A stretch of 64,000 nt of DNA, taken from contig NZ_CP041406.1 in NCBI RefSeq assembly GCF_014905135.1, positions 1,426,001-1,490,000 of the forward strand, read 5' to 3'. Below the pieces are notes generated by a model. It ran no database searches and was not told the DNA's origin. It worked only from the letters and a program-made list of their open reading frames with translations. The first letter of the stretch is position 1. Each line of letters starts with the position of its first letter. Shown in pieces: positions 1-9,311 of this stretch. Position numbers and translations under genes: made by a program. Origin of the DNA: Sulfurimonas paralvinellae (GTDB lineage Bacteria; Campylobacterota; Campylobacteria; Campylobacterales; Sulfurimonadaceae).

Positions 1-1096
1 CTTTTGGTATCTTTTGTCCAATGAGCTTTTCTATCTCTTTAATGTCAAATTTTTCATAGATATCAATAAGACTGATAGCTTCACCTTCACGGCCTGCACG
101 TCCTGTTCGCCCTACTCTGTGAACATAATCTTCCGGAATGCTCGGCAGTTCATAGTTAATGACATACGGCAGCTCTTCAATGTCAAGTCCGCGTGAGGCG
201 ATATCTGTTGCTACAAGGACTTTGAATTTTCCCTCTTTAAACTGCGTGAGCGTTTTGAGACGATTTGCTTTTGTTTTGTCACCATGGATCACACCACACT
301 TGAGACCGTCTTTTTTCAGCTCCTCGGCAAGTTCATCCGCACTCGATTTTGTTCGTGTAAAAACCAAAACCTGTGGAAAGTTGCGTGAGCCGATGAGATA
401 GGCAAGAAGTTCCGCTTTGCGTGCAGTATCAACCTGATAGGCTATCTGGTTGATCGTATCGACCGTTGTGTTCTTCTTTGCCGTCTCGATAAATGCCGGC
501 TTTGTCAAAATAAGTTTGGAGAGTTTACGTACTTTGTCCGAAAATGTTGCAGAAAAGAGTAGCGTCTGATGTCTCTTTGGCAGCAGCGGATGAATCTTTC
601 GAATATCTTTTGTAAATCCCATATCCAGCATTCTGTCTGCTTCATCAAGCACAAAGATCTCGACATCATTAAGATTCAAACCATTTTCAATATGTTCAAG
701 CAATCGTCCCGGCGTGGCAATGACAATCTCTGTCCCGCTTTTAAGACGCTGGCGCTGTTTTTGAAGATCTTTGCCGCCGACCAAGATATCTGTCTTTATA
801 TCCATATATTTTGCATAGGCTGTGATATCTTCATAGATTTGTATAGACAACTCACGTGTAGGAGAGAGTATGACAGCACGAATACCTTTATCTTCTTGAT
901 GTTTACGAAGACGCTGCAATATCGGCAAAGCAAAAGCAGCTGTCTTTCCCGTTCCCGTCTGTGCTGTCGCGAAAATGTCTTTTTTTTGTAAAACCAAAGG
1001 GATGGCCCTTCGTTGTATTATTGTTGGTTCACTGTAACCCAGATCGTCTATGGCATTAAGTAACGGTTTAAATACACCCAGTTTTTCAAATGACAT
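1..1096 (-). CDS. DEAD-box RNA helicase, RhlE-like (partial, C-terminus outside window)
   Basis: ATP-dependent RNA helicase that remodels RNA in the cytoplasm. The visible 365 residues hold both RecA-like lobes. Seen: a Q-motif region near residues 21-33 (GYSEPTIIQ), Walker A AQTGTGKT at 45-52, PTREL, the DEAD box near residue 151, SAT near 181, and late motifs including HRVGRTGRAGR. The ATG start is preceded by AAGGATAAC, a good ribosome site. The reading frame runs off base 1, so the tail, often basic in RhlE proteins, is not seen. It is divergent from the GGDEF/EAL gene. Family assignment is firm; the exact paralogue (RhlE versus another DEAD helicase) is inferred from overall similarity. 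Confidence 0.93.
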   Translation of the reverse strand, partial: MSFEKLGVFKPLLNAIDDLGYSEPTIIQRRAIPLVLQKKDIFATAQTGTGKTAAFALPILQRLRKHQEDKGIRAVILSPTRELSIQIYEDITAYAKYMDIKTDILVGGKDLQKQRQRLKSGTEIVIATPGRLLEHIENGLNLNDVEIFVLDEADRMLDMGFTKDIRKIHPLLPKRHQTLLFSATFSDKVRKLSKLILTKPAFIETAKKNTTVDTINQIAYQVDTARKAELLAYLIGSRNFPQVLVFTRTKSSADELAEELKKDGLKCGVIHGDKTKANRLKTLTQFKEGKFKVLVATDIASRGLDIEELPYVINYELPSIPEDYVHRVGRTGRAGREGEAISLIDIYEKFDIKEIEKLIGQKIPK

Positions 1097-1202
1097 TGTT
1101 ATCCTTATCTCTTTTATAAAAAGATTTTAGCATAAAGATGCTGTCTTAAAGATAACTGTAATAAATGTGATAATAAAATTTAATAGTAACGTGTGATATA
1201 TT

Positions 1203-1220
1203 TGTGATATAATTCTCACA
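1203..1220 (+). promoter_or_regulatory. -10 box inside an 18-bp palindrome, with upstream TGTGATA repeats
   Basis: TATAAT at 1208-1213 lies in the centre of TGTGA-N8-TCACA (1203-1220). Two more TGTGATA copies occur upstream at 1166 and 1192. It is the likely promoter of the GGDEF/EAL gene, about 35 bases before its ATG. The palindrome suggests a repressor or activator site, but the factor is unknown. Confidence 0.5.
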
Positions 1221-1246
1221 AAAAGATAATATTAGGCACCCAGAGA

Positions 1247-3100
1247 ATGATAGCAACGTATAAAAATTATTTTAATGATCTCTCTCAGTTAAACAAGCTT
1301 GAATTTGATTCCAAGAAGCTGCGTGAGATCTCTATCATCATTGTTCCCATGCTTATAGGTCCCATCAGTTTTGTCTGGGCACTTATCTACCTTATTTATG
1401 GCCAATATACTGCGGCATCTGTTCCTATACTATATAGTTTTATTTCACTTTTCAATCTTTGGCATTACAAGAGAACGAATAATCTGCTTGCAGTGCAAAA
1501 AACACAGATGTTTCTTGTACTGATCCTGCCGTTTGTACTGATGTGGATACTCGGAGGTTTTGCAAACAGCAGCTACGTTATGGTCTGGGCATTTTTTGCT
1601 CCTATAGCAGCCATTATTCATGAAAAACGAGGGGAGGCAAAGTTTTGGCTGCTTTCATTTTTGGGACTAATGGCTTTTTCTGTTTTTATCGATCCCTGGC
1701 TCATTGCCCATAATGAGCATCTCATGCCAAAAAGTGCACAGGAGATCTTTTTCTTTTTAAACATATCGGCATCGCTTACAGGTATCTACTATCTGCTTAA
1801 ATTTTTTGTCTATAATAAAAACAGAAATATAAATGCAAAACTAAAAGCCAAAAATGAACAACTTTTAGAGTACACAAAAGAGCTCCAAACTATGCTTTAC
1901 ACGGATTCCCTCACGCAGTTAAAAAACAGAGCCGCATTAGTAAAGAAGAAAAATGAAAAAGAAGGGGCATCACTCATTCTTATCAATATTGACAGATTTT
2001 CCCAAGTCAATGACCTTTTTGGCGAAAACTTCGGAAACAAAGTTCTCATTGCTTTTAGTGCTCTACTGCAAAAGATGCTGCAATCACATCAAAGTTGTGA
2101 GCTTTACAGACTCAGTGGTGATGAATTTGTCATTCTTTCTTATGAGCAGGACACGCAAAAACTGACAAAGAACATTAAACAACTCATAGGTTACATTAAT
2201 GAACATCCACTTGAGATTGATGAGCAGGAAATTTCACTCAACATTACCGTAGGTATCTCTCGTGAAGATGCTTCACAACTGCTTCCAACGGCCAATATGG
2301 CGATCAAATCTGCGCGCCGCAGTAAAAGAAATCTTGCTTTTTACACGCAAAAACTTTCACTCAATGACGAATATGAAAACAATATCCACTGGATTAAAGA
2401 GATGCGGGATGCTATAAAAGAAGATAGAATACTTCCCTACTTTCAACCAATTATGGATAATGAAACCCATACTATCTATAAATATGAAACTCTTCTACGC
2501 CTCATTGACAGAAATGGTAATGCCATCGCACCCGATAATTTTCTGGAAATTGCGAAAAAATCAAAACTCTATAAACAACTGACACGTATCGTTATAGAAA
2601 AAAGCTTTGCAGCTTTTAAAGATACTGACTATGATTTTTCTATCAATCTGACCATTGATGATATTCTCGACAAAAAAATAACGGCTATGATATTTGAAAC
2701 ACTGGAACATTATGATATTTCCAAGCGGGTTATCTTTGAAATCGTCGAAAGTGAAAGTATAGAGAACTTCGACAAAGTCGAAGCCTTTATCAATAAAGTC
2801 AAATCGTACGGCTGCAGGATATCAATAGATGACTTTGGAACCGGCTACTCGAACTTTGAGCATCTCATGAAACTACAGGCTGATTACATTAAAATTGACG
2901 GCAGTATCATCAGTGAGATCGTTCACAACAAACGCTCCGAGCTTATCACCTCCGTTATCGTGGCATTTGCAAAAGAGATGCAGATTGAAACGATTGGCGA
3001 ATATGTTGAGACAAAAGAGATACACGACAAACTCATCACTCTTGGCGTCAATAAATCCCAAGGCTACTATTTCGACAGACCTCAGCCAGATTTACCGTAA
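1247..3100 (+). CDS. Membrane GGDEF/EAL cyclic-di-GMP protein
   Basis: Predicted to make and/or degrade cyclic di-GMP at the inner membrane. The first ~195 residues contain about six hydrophobic segments. A GGDEF domain follows with the signature as SGDEF (290-294), then an EAL domain. The EAL signature reads ETLLR (E414), and the downstream metal and catalytic motifs are present: SINLT, FEIVESE, DDFGTGYSN, ADYIKIDG and SQGYYFDRP. The EAL half therefore looks competent as a phosphodiesterase. The S-for-G change leaves cyclase activity uncertain, because SGDEF occurs in some active enzymes. No periplasmic sensor domain is recognisable. The ATG is preceded by AGAGA, a weak ribosome site. Confidence 0.9.
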   Translation: MIATYKNYFNDLSQLNKLEFDSKKLREISIIIVPMLIGPISFVWALIYLIYGQYTAASVPILYSFISLFNLWHYKRTNNLLAVQKTQMFLVLILPFVLMWILGGFANSSYVMVWAFFAPIAAIIHEKRGEAKFWLLSFLGLMAFSVFIDPWLIAHNEHLMPKSAQEIFFFLNISASLTGIYYLLKFFVYNKNRNINAKLKAKNEQLLEYTKELQTMLYTDSLTQLKNRAALVKKKNEKEGASLILINIDRFSQVNDLFGENFGNKVLIAFSALLQKMLQSHQSCELYRLSGDEFVILSYEQDTQKLTKNIKQLIGYINEHPLEIDEQEISLNITVGISREDASQLLPTANMAIKSARRSKRNLAFYTQKLSLNDEYENNIHWIKEMRDAIKEDRILPYFQPIMDNETHTIYKYETLLRLIDRNGNAIAPDNFLEIAKKSKLYKQLTRIVIEKSFAAFKDTDYDFSINLTIDDILDKKITAMIFETLEHYDISKRVIFEIVESESIENFDKVEAFINKVKSYGCRISIDDFGTGYSNFEHLMKLQADYIKIDGSIISEIVHNKRSELITSVIVAFAKEMQIETIGEYVETKEIHDKLITLGVNKSQGYYFDRPQPDLP

Positions 3101-3152
3101 AAAAGATATACTTTCAAAATATATTATTTTTACATACTATCTAAGATTTGGC

Positions 3153-3641
3153 ATGATACGAAAAACACTCAAAAAAACCTCTTCACATAAAAAGCTCCGG
3201 GACTTTATAAAAAAGTACAAAATTCCGCCTGAATATCTCTCGACAAGCAGAAAGATGATCTCACGCGGTGTCCTCATCGGGCTATTTATCGCTTTTATCC
3301 CTATGCCGATGCAGATGGCAGCCGTACTTCTTTTTGTTCCATTTGTCCGTTTCAATGTCCCTATTGCCCTTGCTATGTGCTGGCTGAGCAATCCTATTAC
3401 CATGCCGCCAATGTATTACATGGAATATCTCACGGGCTCTTTTCTCTTAGGCATTCAGCCAGAACCGGTTCAAATGACGCTGGAGTGGTTTAAAGACAAT
3501 ATGGGCAATATCTTCATACCACTCTATTTCGGCACAGCAATGTACTCCATATTCGGTTCACTTGCCGCTTATTTTCTAGTCAACTACTTATGGAAACTCT
3601 CTGTTCACCGAGACAGAAAACTTAACAGAAAAGATAGATAA
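3153..3641 (+). CDS. DUF2062 family membrane protein
   Basis: A 162-residue protein of the DUF2062 family, function unknown. A basic N-terminus is followed by hydrophobic segments with the family-like stretch around SRGVLIGLFIAFIPMPMQM and a conserved LSNPITMPP motif. The open frame continues upstream into the EAL gene in another frame. The ATG at 3153 was chosen because it is the first start after that gene's stop and matches the expected family N-terminus. It lies 52 bases behind the GGDEF/EAL gene and probably shares its transcript. It meets the opposing DUF1294 gene stop-to-stop with no spacer. Confidence 0.75.
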   Translation: MIRKTLKKTSSHKKLRDFIKKYKIPPEYLSTSRKMISRGVLIGLFIAFIPMPMQMAAVLLFVPFVRFNVPIALAMCWLSNPITMPPMYYMEYLTGSFLLGIQPEPVQMTLEWFKDNMGNIFIPLYFGTAMYSIFGSLAAYFLVNYLWKLSVHRDRKLNRKDR

Positions 3642-3935
3642 TTATCCTAAAAAATTAAGTTCATCAACCTGCGTGAAGTAGCAGAGTATCCCTGCTATCC
3701 ACAGAAAAAGTATGATGATGTGTTTGATAAGAAAAGAGCTTTTTGAGATTTTGTGATGAAAAATCGCCATGGCGAGCGTTGCACCTAAAAAACCGCCAAT
3801 GATTGAAAAAGTATGCAGCTCACGCTCAGAGATCCTTCTGGCTTTTGTTTTTGAAGCAATGAATTTATCGTAGCCGTAAATCAAAAAAGCCAGAAGATTG
3901 ATAAAAAGGAAATAAAAAAGGATGACCTTCTGCAT
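3642..3935 (-). CDS. DUF1294 family membrane protein
   Basis: A 97-residue small membrane protein of the DUF1294 family, function unknown. Hydrophobic segments flank the characteristic NLLAFLIYGYDKFIASK stretch and an IGGFLGATLAM glycine-rich stretch. The preferred ATG (3935) overlaps the lgt stop codon as TGATG, a typical translational-coupling arrangement; a TTG codon one position upstream is less likely. It is the last gene of the lgt transcript. Confidence 0.75.
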   Translation of the reverse strand: MQKVILFYFLFINLLAFLIYGYDKFIASKTKARRISERELHTFSIIGGFLGATLAMAIFHHKISKSSFLIKHIIILFLWIAGILCYFTQVDELNFLG

Positions 3936-4714
3936 CAAGCTCTTTTTCGTAGTGAATAGAGAACTAAAAAGAGTCCAAGAAGCAAGAACGGAATGCTTAA
4001 CAGTTGTCCAGTATTAAGCTCGATTCCAAGCGAATAATCTGCCTGTCTTGTTTTAACAAACTCAACAAGAAAACGCACCGTAAAAACAAGTAGCAAAAAG
4101 AGACCGAATAAAAAGCCAGATTTGAGATTTTCATGATATTTTTTATAGATAAATGTAAGTATAAAAAAGATAATGAAATAGGAAAATGCTTCATAGAGCT
4201 GTGCAGGATGACGCGGTATATTGTCAACTCGGCTAAAAACAACAGCCCAAGGCACATCGGTAGGTTTTCCAAGGATCTCAGAGTTCATAAAATTGCCCAT
4301 ACGGACAAAAAAACCAAAAAGAGCCGTAGGAATAACGAGTCTGTCAATCAGCCACATAAAGTCAATCTTGTACTTTTTACAGCCAAGATAAAGGGCAATC
4401 AAAACACCCAAACCACCGCCGTGAGAAGCAAGACCGCCTTCCCAGACAGCAAATATTTTCATAGGGTGGGCAAGATAATAATCAGGATCGTAAAAAAGAC
4501 AGTGTCCAAGTCTTGCACCGATGACAATCCCGATGATGGCATAGATAAAAAGCGGCTCTATTGTATTTTCATCTTTGCCTTCCAAACGATAGACACGCTT
4601 CATAAATTCCAACCCTGCCAAAATGGCAGTTGCAAATAAAACACCATACCAAAATACATGCACAGGACCAAGAGAAAGCGCTATCGGGTCAGCGTCCCAG
4701 ACAAAATGCTGCAT
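3935..4714 (-). CDS. lgt: Prolipoprotein diacylglyceryl transferase
   Basis: Moves diacylglycerol from phosphatidylglycerol onto the lipobox cysteine of prolipoproteins, the first step of lipoprotein maturation in the inner membrane. The 259 residues are the usual length. Seen: multiple membrane segments, ASHGGGLGV (the HGGGL motif), the Lgt signature VRMGNFMNSEILG, and HPAQLYEAF. The ATG follows the upstream gene's TAG directly (TAGATG), so it is co-translated with the Fe-S oxidoreductase. A DUF302 lipoprotein near 62 kb is one plausible substrate in this window. Confidence 0.96.
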   Translation of the reverse strand: MQHFVWDADPIALSLGPVHVFWYGVLFATAILAGLEFMKRVYRLEGKDENTIEPLFIYAIIGIVIGARLGHCLFYDPDYYLAHPMKIFAVWEGGLASHGGGLGVLIALYLGCKKYKIDFMWLIDRLVIPTALFGFFVRMGNFMNSEILGKPTDVPWAVVFSRVDNIPRHPAQLYEAFSYFIIFFILTFIYKKYHENLKSGFLFGLFLLLVFTVRFLVEFVKTRQADYSLGIELNTGQLLSIPFLLLGLFLVLYSLRKRA

Positions 4715-5998
4715 CTAATCTCTCAAAGAATCAGCGATAAGCTCAATTGGGTTTTTAAAAACCGTCTCTACTCCGGCATAGTTCATTGAAGCATTTATCT
4801 GCATACGGCAGGCCGAGCACTCCGCACTGACAATTTCAGCCTTTGTCTCTTTGATCATTGCCGCTTTTGGCACACCTACCGCTTTTGCAAAGTGATACTT
4901 CTCAGACTGCATTGTCACCCCGCCAAATCCACAACAGGCATTGGGGTCACTCATCTCTACTATTTTATAATTTTGGCGAATGAGATTTCTCGGCTCTTCA
5001 TGTATTCCCTGCATTTTTTTGGCATGACACGGATCATGATAAGTGACGATTTTTGTGTTTTGTTTTTTCTTCGCTAAGATTGATTCAAGTTCTGTATGAT
5101 GCTGCAGCCACTCTGTCGCCATAAAGACCTTTTTCATCACTTTGCGTGCACGCTCCTGCCACTCCGGCTGGTCATGAAAATAATGTTCATAGTCAATTTT
5201 GAGCATAGCCGAACATGTCGCTTCAGGCACTAAGATAGCTTCAACATCATCAGAAAATTTTTCAAAGTACTCGATGTTGAACTTGGCATTATGATCTACC
5301 GTATCAAAGTCACCCGTAAAATAAGCAGGTGCCGAGCAGCACTTCTGACTTTTTGCCAAAAAGGCATCGATCTCGAGGTGCTCAAGTATCTCTAAAAGAG
5401 AATCCCCGATATTACGAAAGTTATAATTTCCAAGACAACCGATAAAGATCGCAACTTTACGTTTACCGCCATTGTCGATATTTTCAGGATGTGCGTTTAA
5501 AAACGAGGTTTTTTTCAAACTTGGCAGCAGTCTGTCGGCTTTTAACATCGGCAGATTGAAACGTGAATGCATCGAATCGATATCCGCTTTTATCTTAAAT
5601 CCGCAGGTCTGAAATACCCAGCCGAGTTTAAAGGCAATATCATTGAGCCAACGGTGACGCAACAGAAGAAAAAATGCTTTTTTATACCATGCAATTCCGA
5701 ATTTTTGAGCGATATCCGCACGTGCCTGCTCGATTATCATGTCAGTAGGCAGTGATTTTGGACAGACTTCAACACAGGCAGTACACAAAAAACATGATTC
5801 AAAAATATCTTTCGCTGTTTTGTCGAGTTCAAGATTACCACGCTTGTAAGCACCTAAAAGATCGATAAATCCACGAGGTGAGGTCACCTCATCGGCGTTG
5901 ACACGGTGAATGGTACATACAGGAATACACTTCCCGCATTTCACACAATCATCGGCTATTTTATCGAAACTAAAAATATCTTCTGGTTTTTTATCCAT
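4715..5998 (-). CDS. (Fe-S)-binding oxidoreductase, GlcF/LutA-type with two CCG domains
   Basis: Electron-transfer subunit related to the glycolate/lactate oxidase iron-sulfur subunit and HdrB. The N-terminal region carries two [4Fe-4S] motifs, CVKCGKCIPVC and CFLCTACVEVCP. Two cysteine-rich CCG domains follow: IGCLGN with CCSAPAYF, then DPCHAKK with CCGFGGV. No FAD-linked partner lies beside it in the window, so the substrate cannot be named. GlcF, LutA or a heterodisulfide-reductase-like role are all possible. It starts with ATG two bases after hemN stops and runs straight into lgt, forming hemN-FeS-lgt-DUF1294. Confidence 0.85.
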   Translation of the reverse strand: MDKKPEDIFSFDKIADDCVKCGKCIPVCTIHRVNADEVTSPRGFIDLLGAYKRGNLELDKTAKDIFESCFLCTACVEVCPKSLPTDMIIEQARADIAQKFGIAWYKKAFFLLLRHRWLNDIAFKLGWVFQTCGFKIKADIDSMHSRFNLPMLKADRLLPSLKKTSFLNAHPENIDNGGKRKVAIFIGCLGNYNFRNIGDSLLEILEHLEIDAFLAKSQKCCSAPAYFTGDFDTVDHNAKFNIEYFEKFSDDVEAILVPEATCSAMLKIDYEHYFHDQPEWQERARKVMKKVFMATEWLQHHTELESILAKKKQNTKIVTYHDPCHAKKMQGIHEEPRNLIRQNYKIVEMSDPNACCGFGGVTMQSEKYHFAKAVGVPKAAMIKETKAEIVSAECSACRMQINASMNYAGVETVFKNPIELIADSLRD

Positions 5999-6000
5999 TA

Positions 6001-7371
6001 CTATACCGTTTTTGAAAATGTTTTTGAACTGCCTGCATGTTGCTGCATATAAGCATCAAAAGGCATTGCAATATTACGAATGAGTAGTGTTCCAGTCTCG
6101 CTACACTCAATATGCTCATCAGATACTGAGATAAGATCTTCTGCAGCAAAAACTTCAAGCTCACGCAGTGCATCTTCGAAATATACCTTAAATTCTACAT
6201 CGAACAAAGATTCAAATCTTTTAATGTCCAATTTAAAGTTGCTCATAAGCTCCATAATGACATATTGACGGATCATATCATCATCACTGAGCATCACACC
6301 GCGCTCAAAAGGTAATTTGCCGGCATCTATTGCCGCTTCATACGAAGGCATATCTTTAAAGTTCTGTGCATAATAATCAACACCCTCGCCTATAGAAGTA
6401 AGTCCTACACCGATGAGATCTGCACCGCCTTTTGTTGTATAACCCTGGAAGTTTCTGTGAAGCTCCCCTTTTTCAATCGCTTTGAAAAGTTCATCGTCAG
6501 GTTTTGCAAAGTGATCCATCCCAATCATCTTGTAACCATTTGACGTTAAGAAATCTATGGTGTACTGCATAATAGCAAGCTTCTCGTCCGGTCTTGGCAG
6601 TGTCGTTTCATCGATCTTACGCATTGTCTTTTTCAGCCATGGTACGTGAGCATAATTAAATACGGCAAATCTGTCAGGGTTAAGCGTTAAAGCTAGATCA
6701 AGCGTCTCTTTAAAGGTGTCAAGCGTTTGAAACGGCAGACCGTAGATCAAGTCCACATTGACAGAGTGCATGTTGTACTTGCGTGCAAGGTCCATTGCAT
6801 CTTTTGTGACGTTGTAGGGCTGAATACGATGAACCGCCTGCTGCACTTTTTCATTAAAATCTTGAATACCGAAGCTCACGCGGTTAAACCCGTGACCTGC
6901 CATCACTTTCATCTGATCTTCATTGATATGACGTGGATCTATCTCACAGCTTATCTCTGCATCATCTGCAAAATTTGGAAAATATTTCTTTATCTCGGTA
7001 ATGATCTCATCCAACTGCTCGGCAGAGAAGAACGTAGGTGTCCCCCCGCCAAAGTGCATCTGGATAACTTCACGATTCATGTCCAAATGTTTTGAAAGAA
7101 TTGCAAGCTCACGTTTAAGATAATCCATATAGCGCAGCATCTTATCTTCTTTCGAGGTAAAGACGACATTACAACCGCAGAAATAACAAGCATTTTTACA
7201 AAAAGGAAGATGAAAATAAAGGCTTAAAGGACGAGAAGAGTCTTGAGATTCCAACTTTTTAATATAATCATCATATAAAAAATCATCTTTAAACTCCAAA
7301 GCTGTCGGATATGAAGTATATCTCGGTCCCGGTTTTGAGTATTTTGTAAATTTTGCGAAATCTAGTTCCAT
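6001..7371 (-). CDS. hemN: Oxygen-independent coproporphyrinogen III oxidase
   Basis: Radical-SAM enzyme that decarboxylates coproporphyrinogen III to protoporphyrinogen IX during haem synthesis without oxygen. The 456 residues match the family. The N-terminus has the typical GPRYTSYPTA stretch. The radical-SAM cluster is in FCKNACYFCGCN (CxxxCxxC), followed by HFGGGTPTF and the C-terminal HemN domain. Anaerobic haem synthesis suits a microaerobic or denitrifying organism that also matures a cbb3 oxidase. It is the first gene of a four-gene minus-strand operon. A foldback element lies upstream. Confidence 0.95.
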   Translation of the reverse strand: MELDFAKFTKYSKPGPRYTSYPTALEFKDDFLYDDYIKKLESQDSSRPLSLYFHLPFCKNACYFCGCNVVFTSKEDKMLRYMDYLKRELAILSKHLDMNREVIQMHFGGGTPTFFSAEQLDEIITEIKKYFPNFADDAEISCEIDPRHINEDQMKVMAGHGFNRVSFGIQDFNEKVQQAVHRIQPYNVTKDAMDLARKYNMHSVNVDLIYGLPFQTLDTFKETLDLALTLNPDRFAVFNYAHVPWLKKTMRKIDETTLPRPDEKLAIMQYTIDFLTSNGYKMIGMDHFAKPDDELFKAIEKGELHRNFQGYTTKGGADLIGVGLTSIGEGVDYYAQNFKDMPSYEAAIDAGKLPFERGVMLSDDDMIRQYVIMELMSNFKLDIKRFESLFDVEFKVYFEDALRELEVFAAEDLISVSDEHIECSETGTLLIRNIAMPFDAYMQQHAGSSKTFSKTV

Positions 7372-7409
7372 CGTTATTTTCCTGTCTTATTTTGTAATGC
7401 TTCTGTATA

Positions 7410-7486
7410 GTTGTTTAGATATTTGTAAATTTTAGGCTCAGACCGAAGGGAGGATTTGTCCTGAAATTTATAAATATCTAACCAAC
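7410..7486. repeat. Foldback element between the msbA-like gene and hemN
   Basis: A 27-base arm (7410-7436) pairs with 7460-7486, with 24 matches plus two G-T wobbles. The 23-base loop contains CCGAAGGGAGG (7443-7453). The same 11-mer sits at the centre of the larger foldback element at 41216-41486. It may act as a terminator or structured spacer; no ORF is inside. Confidence 0.6.
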
Positions 7487-7542
7487 GGCACGATTTTAGT
7501 TATCGTGATTATGGCCAAAAAGTGTTGAAGAACTCATAAAAG

Positions 7543-9255
7543 CTACTCTTTAAGCTCTCCAGCTAACCTTTGAAATACCTCTGAACTCTCTAAAAGCTCA
7601 CTATATGTTCCGCTTGCCACTATCTCGCCCTGCTGCAGTACCAGTATCTTGTCAGCATGCTCTATAGTAGAGAGTCTATGTGCAATCGTGATAGTTATTT
7701 TGTCTTTTGTATAGGCATCAAGCGCTTTTTGTATGCGTTTTTCACTCTCGTTATCAAGCGCAGAGGTTGCTTCATCAAAAAGCAGCAGTGATGCATGTTT
7801 ATAAATTGCACGGGCGATGGATATACGCTGGCGCTGTCCGCCTGAAAGATTACTTCCTGCCTCACTCATCATCGTATGTATGCCATCTTCTAGCGCCATT
7901 GCAAACTCATAAGCATCGGCAAGCTTCAGCGCTTCTATAACTCTCGCTTCATCTATCTCCTCTTCGCCATAAGCGACATTCGCAGCCAAAGAGTCCTGAA
8001 AGATGTACACCCGCTGTGTAACAAGTGCTATATGATGTTTGAGTGATGCAAGATTATACTCTTTGATATCGACATCATTTATCTTCACAACGCCTTCATC
8101 GGGATCATAAAAACGAAGCAGCATCGAAATAAAAGTAGATTTTCCACCGCCGCTGTCCCCAACAAGCGCGATCTTTTGTCCATCGTTTATTTTTACATTT
8201 ACATTACGCAGAGCATAACTGCCTTCATACATCAATGAAACATCTTTAAACTCAACAGTTTTAATATCTTCATCCAAAATTTTTGTACCATCAACAATAG
8301 TTGGTTTTGTATCAAGGACATCAAAAACACGCTCACTTGCCGCTAAGGCATCCTGAATCTTTGCATATGTCCCGCTGAGTTTACGAATCGGCTCGAAGAC
8401 AAGCCCTACCGCTGTAATGAATGCCGTAAATTCTCCGACTGTCATTCGCCCTTCAAAGACCTCTTTGCCGCCGACATAGATAACCGCTGCAAGCCCGGTA
8501 ACGCCGAGCATCTCCATTAAAGGCGGAACAAGCGCACCGACATAAACCGTTTTCATATTTATCTTAAAGAACTGCCAGTTATGCTCACGAAAACGCCCCA
8601 GCTCAAACTCCTGTGTATCATTTGCTTTGATGATCTCAGAGTTGTTAAAAACTTCTGTCAGACGGGTAACGATATCGGCATTTTTTTCCTGAGCTCGGTG
8701 AGAATATTTTTTAAGTCGCCTAGCAATGCTCATCAACGGAATAATAGCCAAAGGCACAACTACTAAAGTGTAAAATGAAAGCATTGGATTTAAGTATATG
8801 ATATAGCCTACTAGTGCAATAACCGCCAAAACATCACGAAACAGATCCGGCAAGATATTTGCTACAAAGGTCTGAATGCGCCCAATGTCATTGGTAACAC
8901 GTGAAATAAGCTCTCCACTTCGATTAATGTAAAGATACGCCATATCCTGCGAGATAATGTGTGAAAGCAAGATCTCACGAAAACGCGTCACAATACTCTG
9001 TCCGATATACTCCATAAAAACAGTCTGAATATATTTTCCGACTGCCTTGGTCGCATAGATCCCGATCAATCCGAACGGAATGAGATAAAGCATCTCCTTT
9101 TTCTTCGCAATGAACATATCATCCATCAGAGGCTTCATAATCTGCGCCGATGCCGCCGTGGATATGACAATCAATATACCGCCAAAGATGACAAGCATGT
9201 AGTAAAATTTATACTCTTTTATATAAGGCCAAAATCGTTTTATTATCTCTATCAA
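7543..9255 (-). CDS. msbA: ABC transporter, MsbA-type lipid A/glycolipid flippase
   Basis: Half-size ABC exporter (about 570 residues) with six membrane segments then an ATPase. By family it flips lipid A-core or another lipid-linked glycan across the inner membrane. Seen: Walker A GDSGGGKST, signature LSGGQRQRISIARA, Walker B LLLFDEATSALD, and the H-loop AHRLST. The TTG at 9255 was chosen because GGAGAG lies five bases upstream and yields IEIIKRFWPYIK, a usual MsbA-like beginning. The longer frame starts with TTG at 9291 and has no ribosome site. Its position at the edge of the glycan/LPS locus supports a glycolipid substrate, though other lipid exporters share the architecture. Confidence 0.85.
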   Translation of the reverse strand: MIEIIKRFWPYIKEYKFYYMLVIFGGILIVISTAASAQIMKPLMDDMFIAKKKEMLYLIPFGLIGIYATKAVGKYIQTVFMEYIGQSIVTRFREILLSHIISQDMAYLYINRSGELISRVTNDIGRIQTFVANILPDLFRDVLAVIALVGYIIYLNPMLSFYTLVVVPLAIIPLMSIARRLKKYSHRAQEKNADIVTRLTEVFNNSEIIKANDTQEFELGRFREHNWQFFKINMKTVYVGALVPPLMEMLGVTGLAAVIYVGGKEVFEGRMTVGEFTAFITAVGLVFEPIRKLSGTYAKIQDALAASERVFDVLDTKPTIVDGTKILDEDIKTVEFKDVSLMYEGSYALRNVNVKINDGQKIALVGDSGGGKSTFISMLLRFYDPDEGVVKINDVDIKEYNLASLKHHIALVTQRVYIFQDSLAANVAYGEEEIDEARVIEALKLADAYEFAMALEDGIHTMMSEAGSNLSGGQRQRISIARAIYKHASLLLFDEATSALDNESEKRIQKALDAYTKDKITITIAHRLSTIEHADKILVLQQGEIVASGTYSELLESSEVFQRLAGELKE

Positions 9256-9311
9256 GTTCTCTCCAATAAATAAGTTCCTTATTTTATCCAATTCACTGTT
9301 AAATATTAATT

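Noticed and set aside
1203-1220. TGTGA-N8-TCACA as a CRP site
   Set aside because: CRP needs a 6-base spacer, and the sequence covers the -10 box; kept only as an unassigned palindrome.
2895-3152. Upstream extension of the DUF2062 gene into the EAL gene
   Set aside because: It lies in another frame of a well-conserved EAL domain; the family-like protein begins at 3153.
4133-4639. 168-residue plus-strand ORF inside lgt
   Set aside because: It is antisense to a strongly conserved lgt and has no recognisable protein character.
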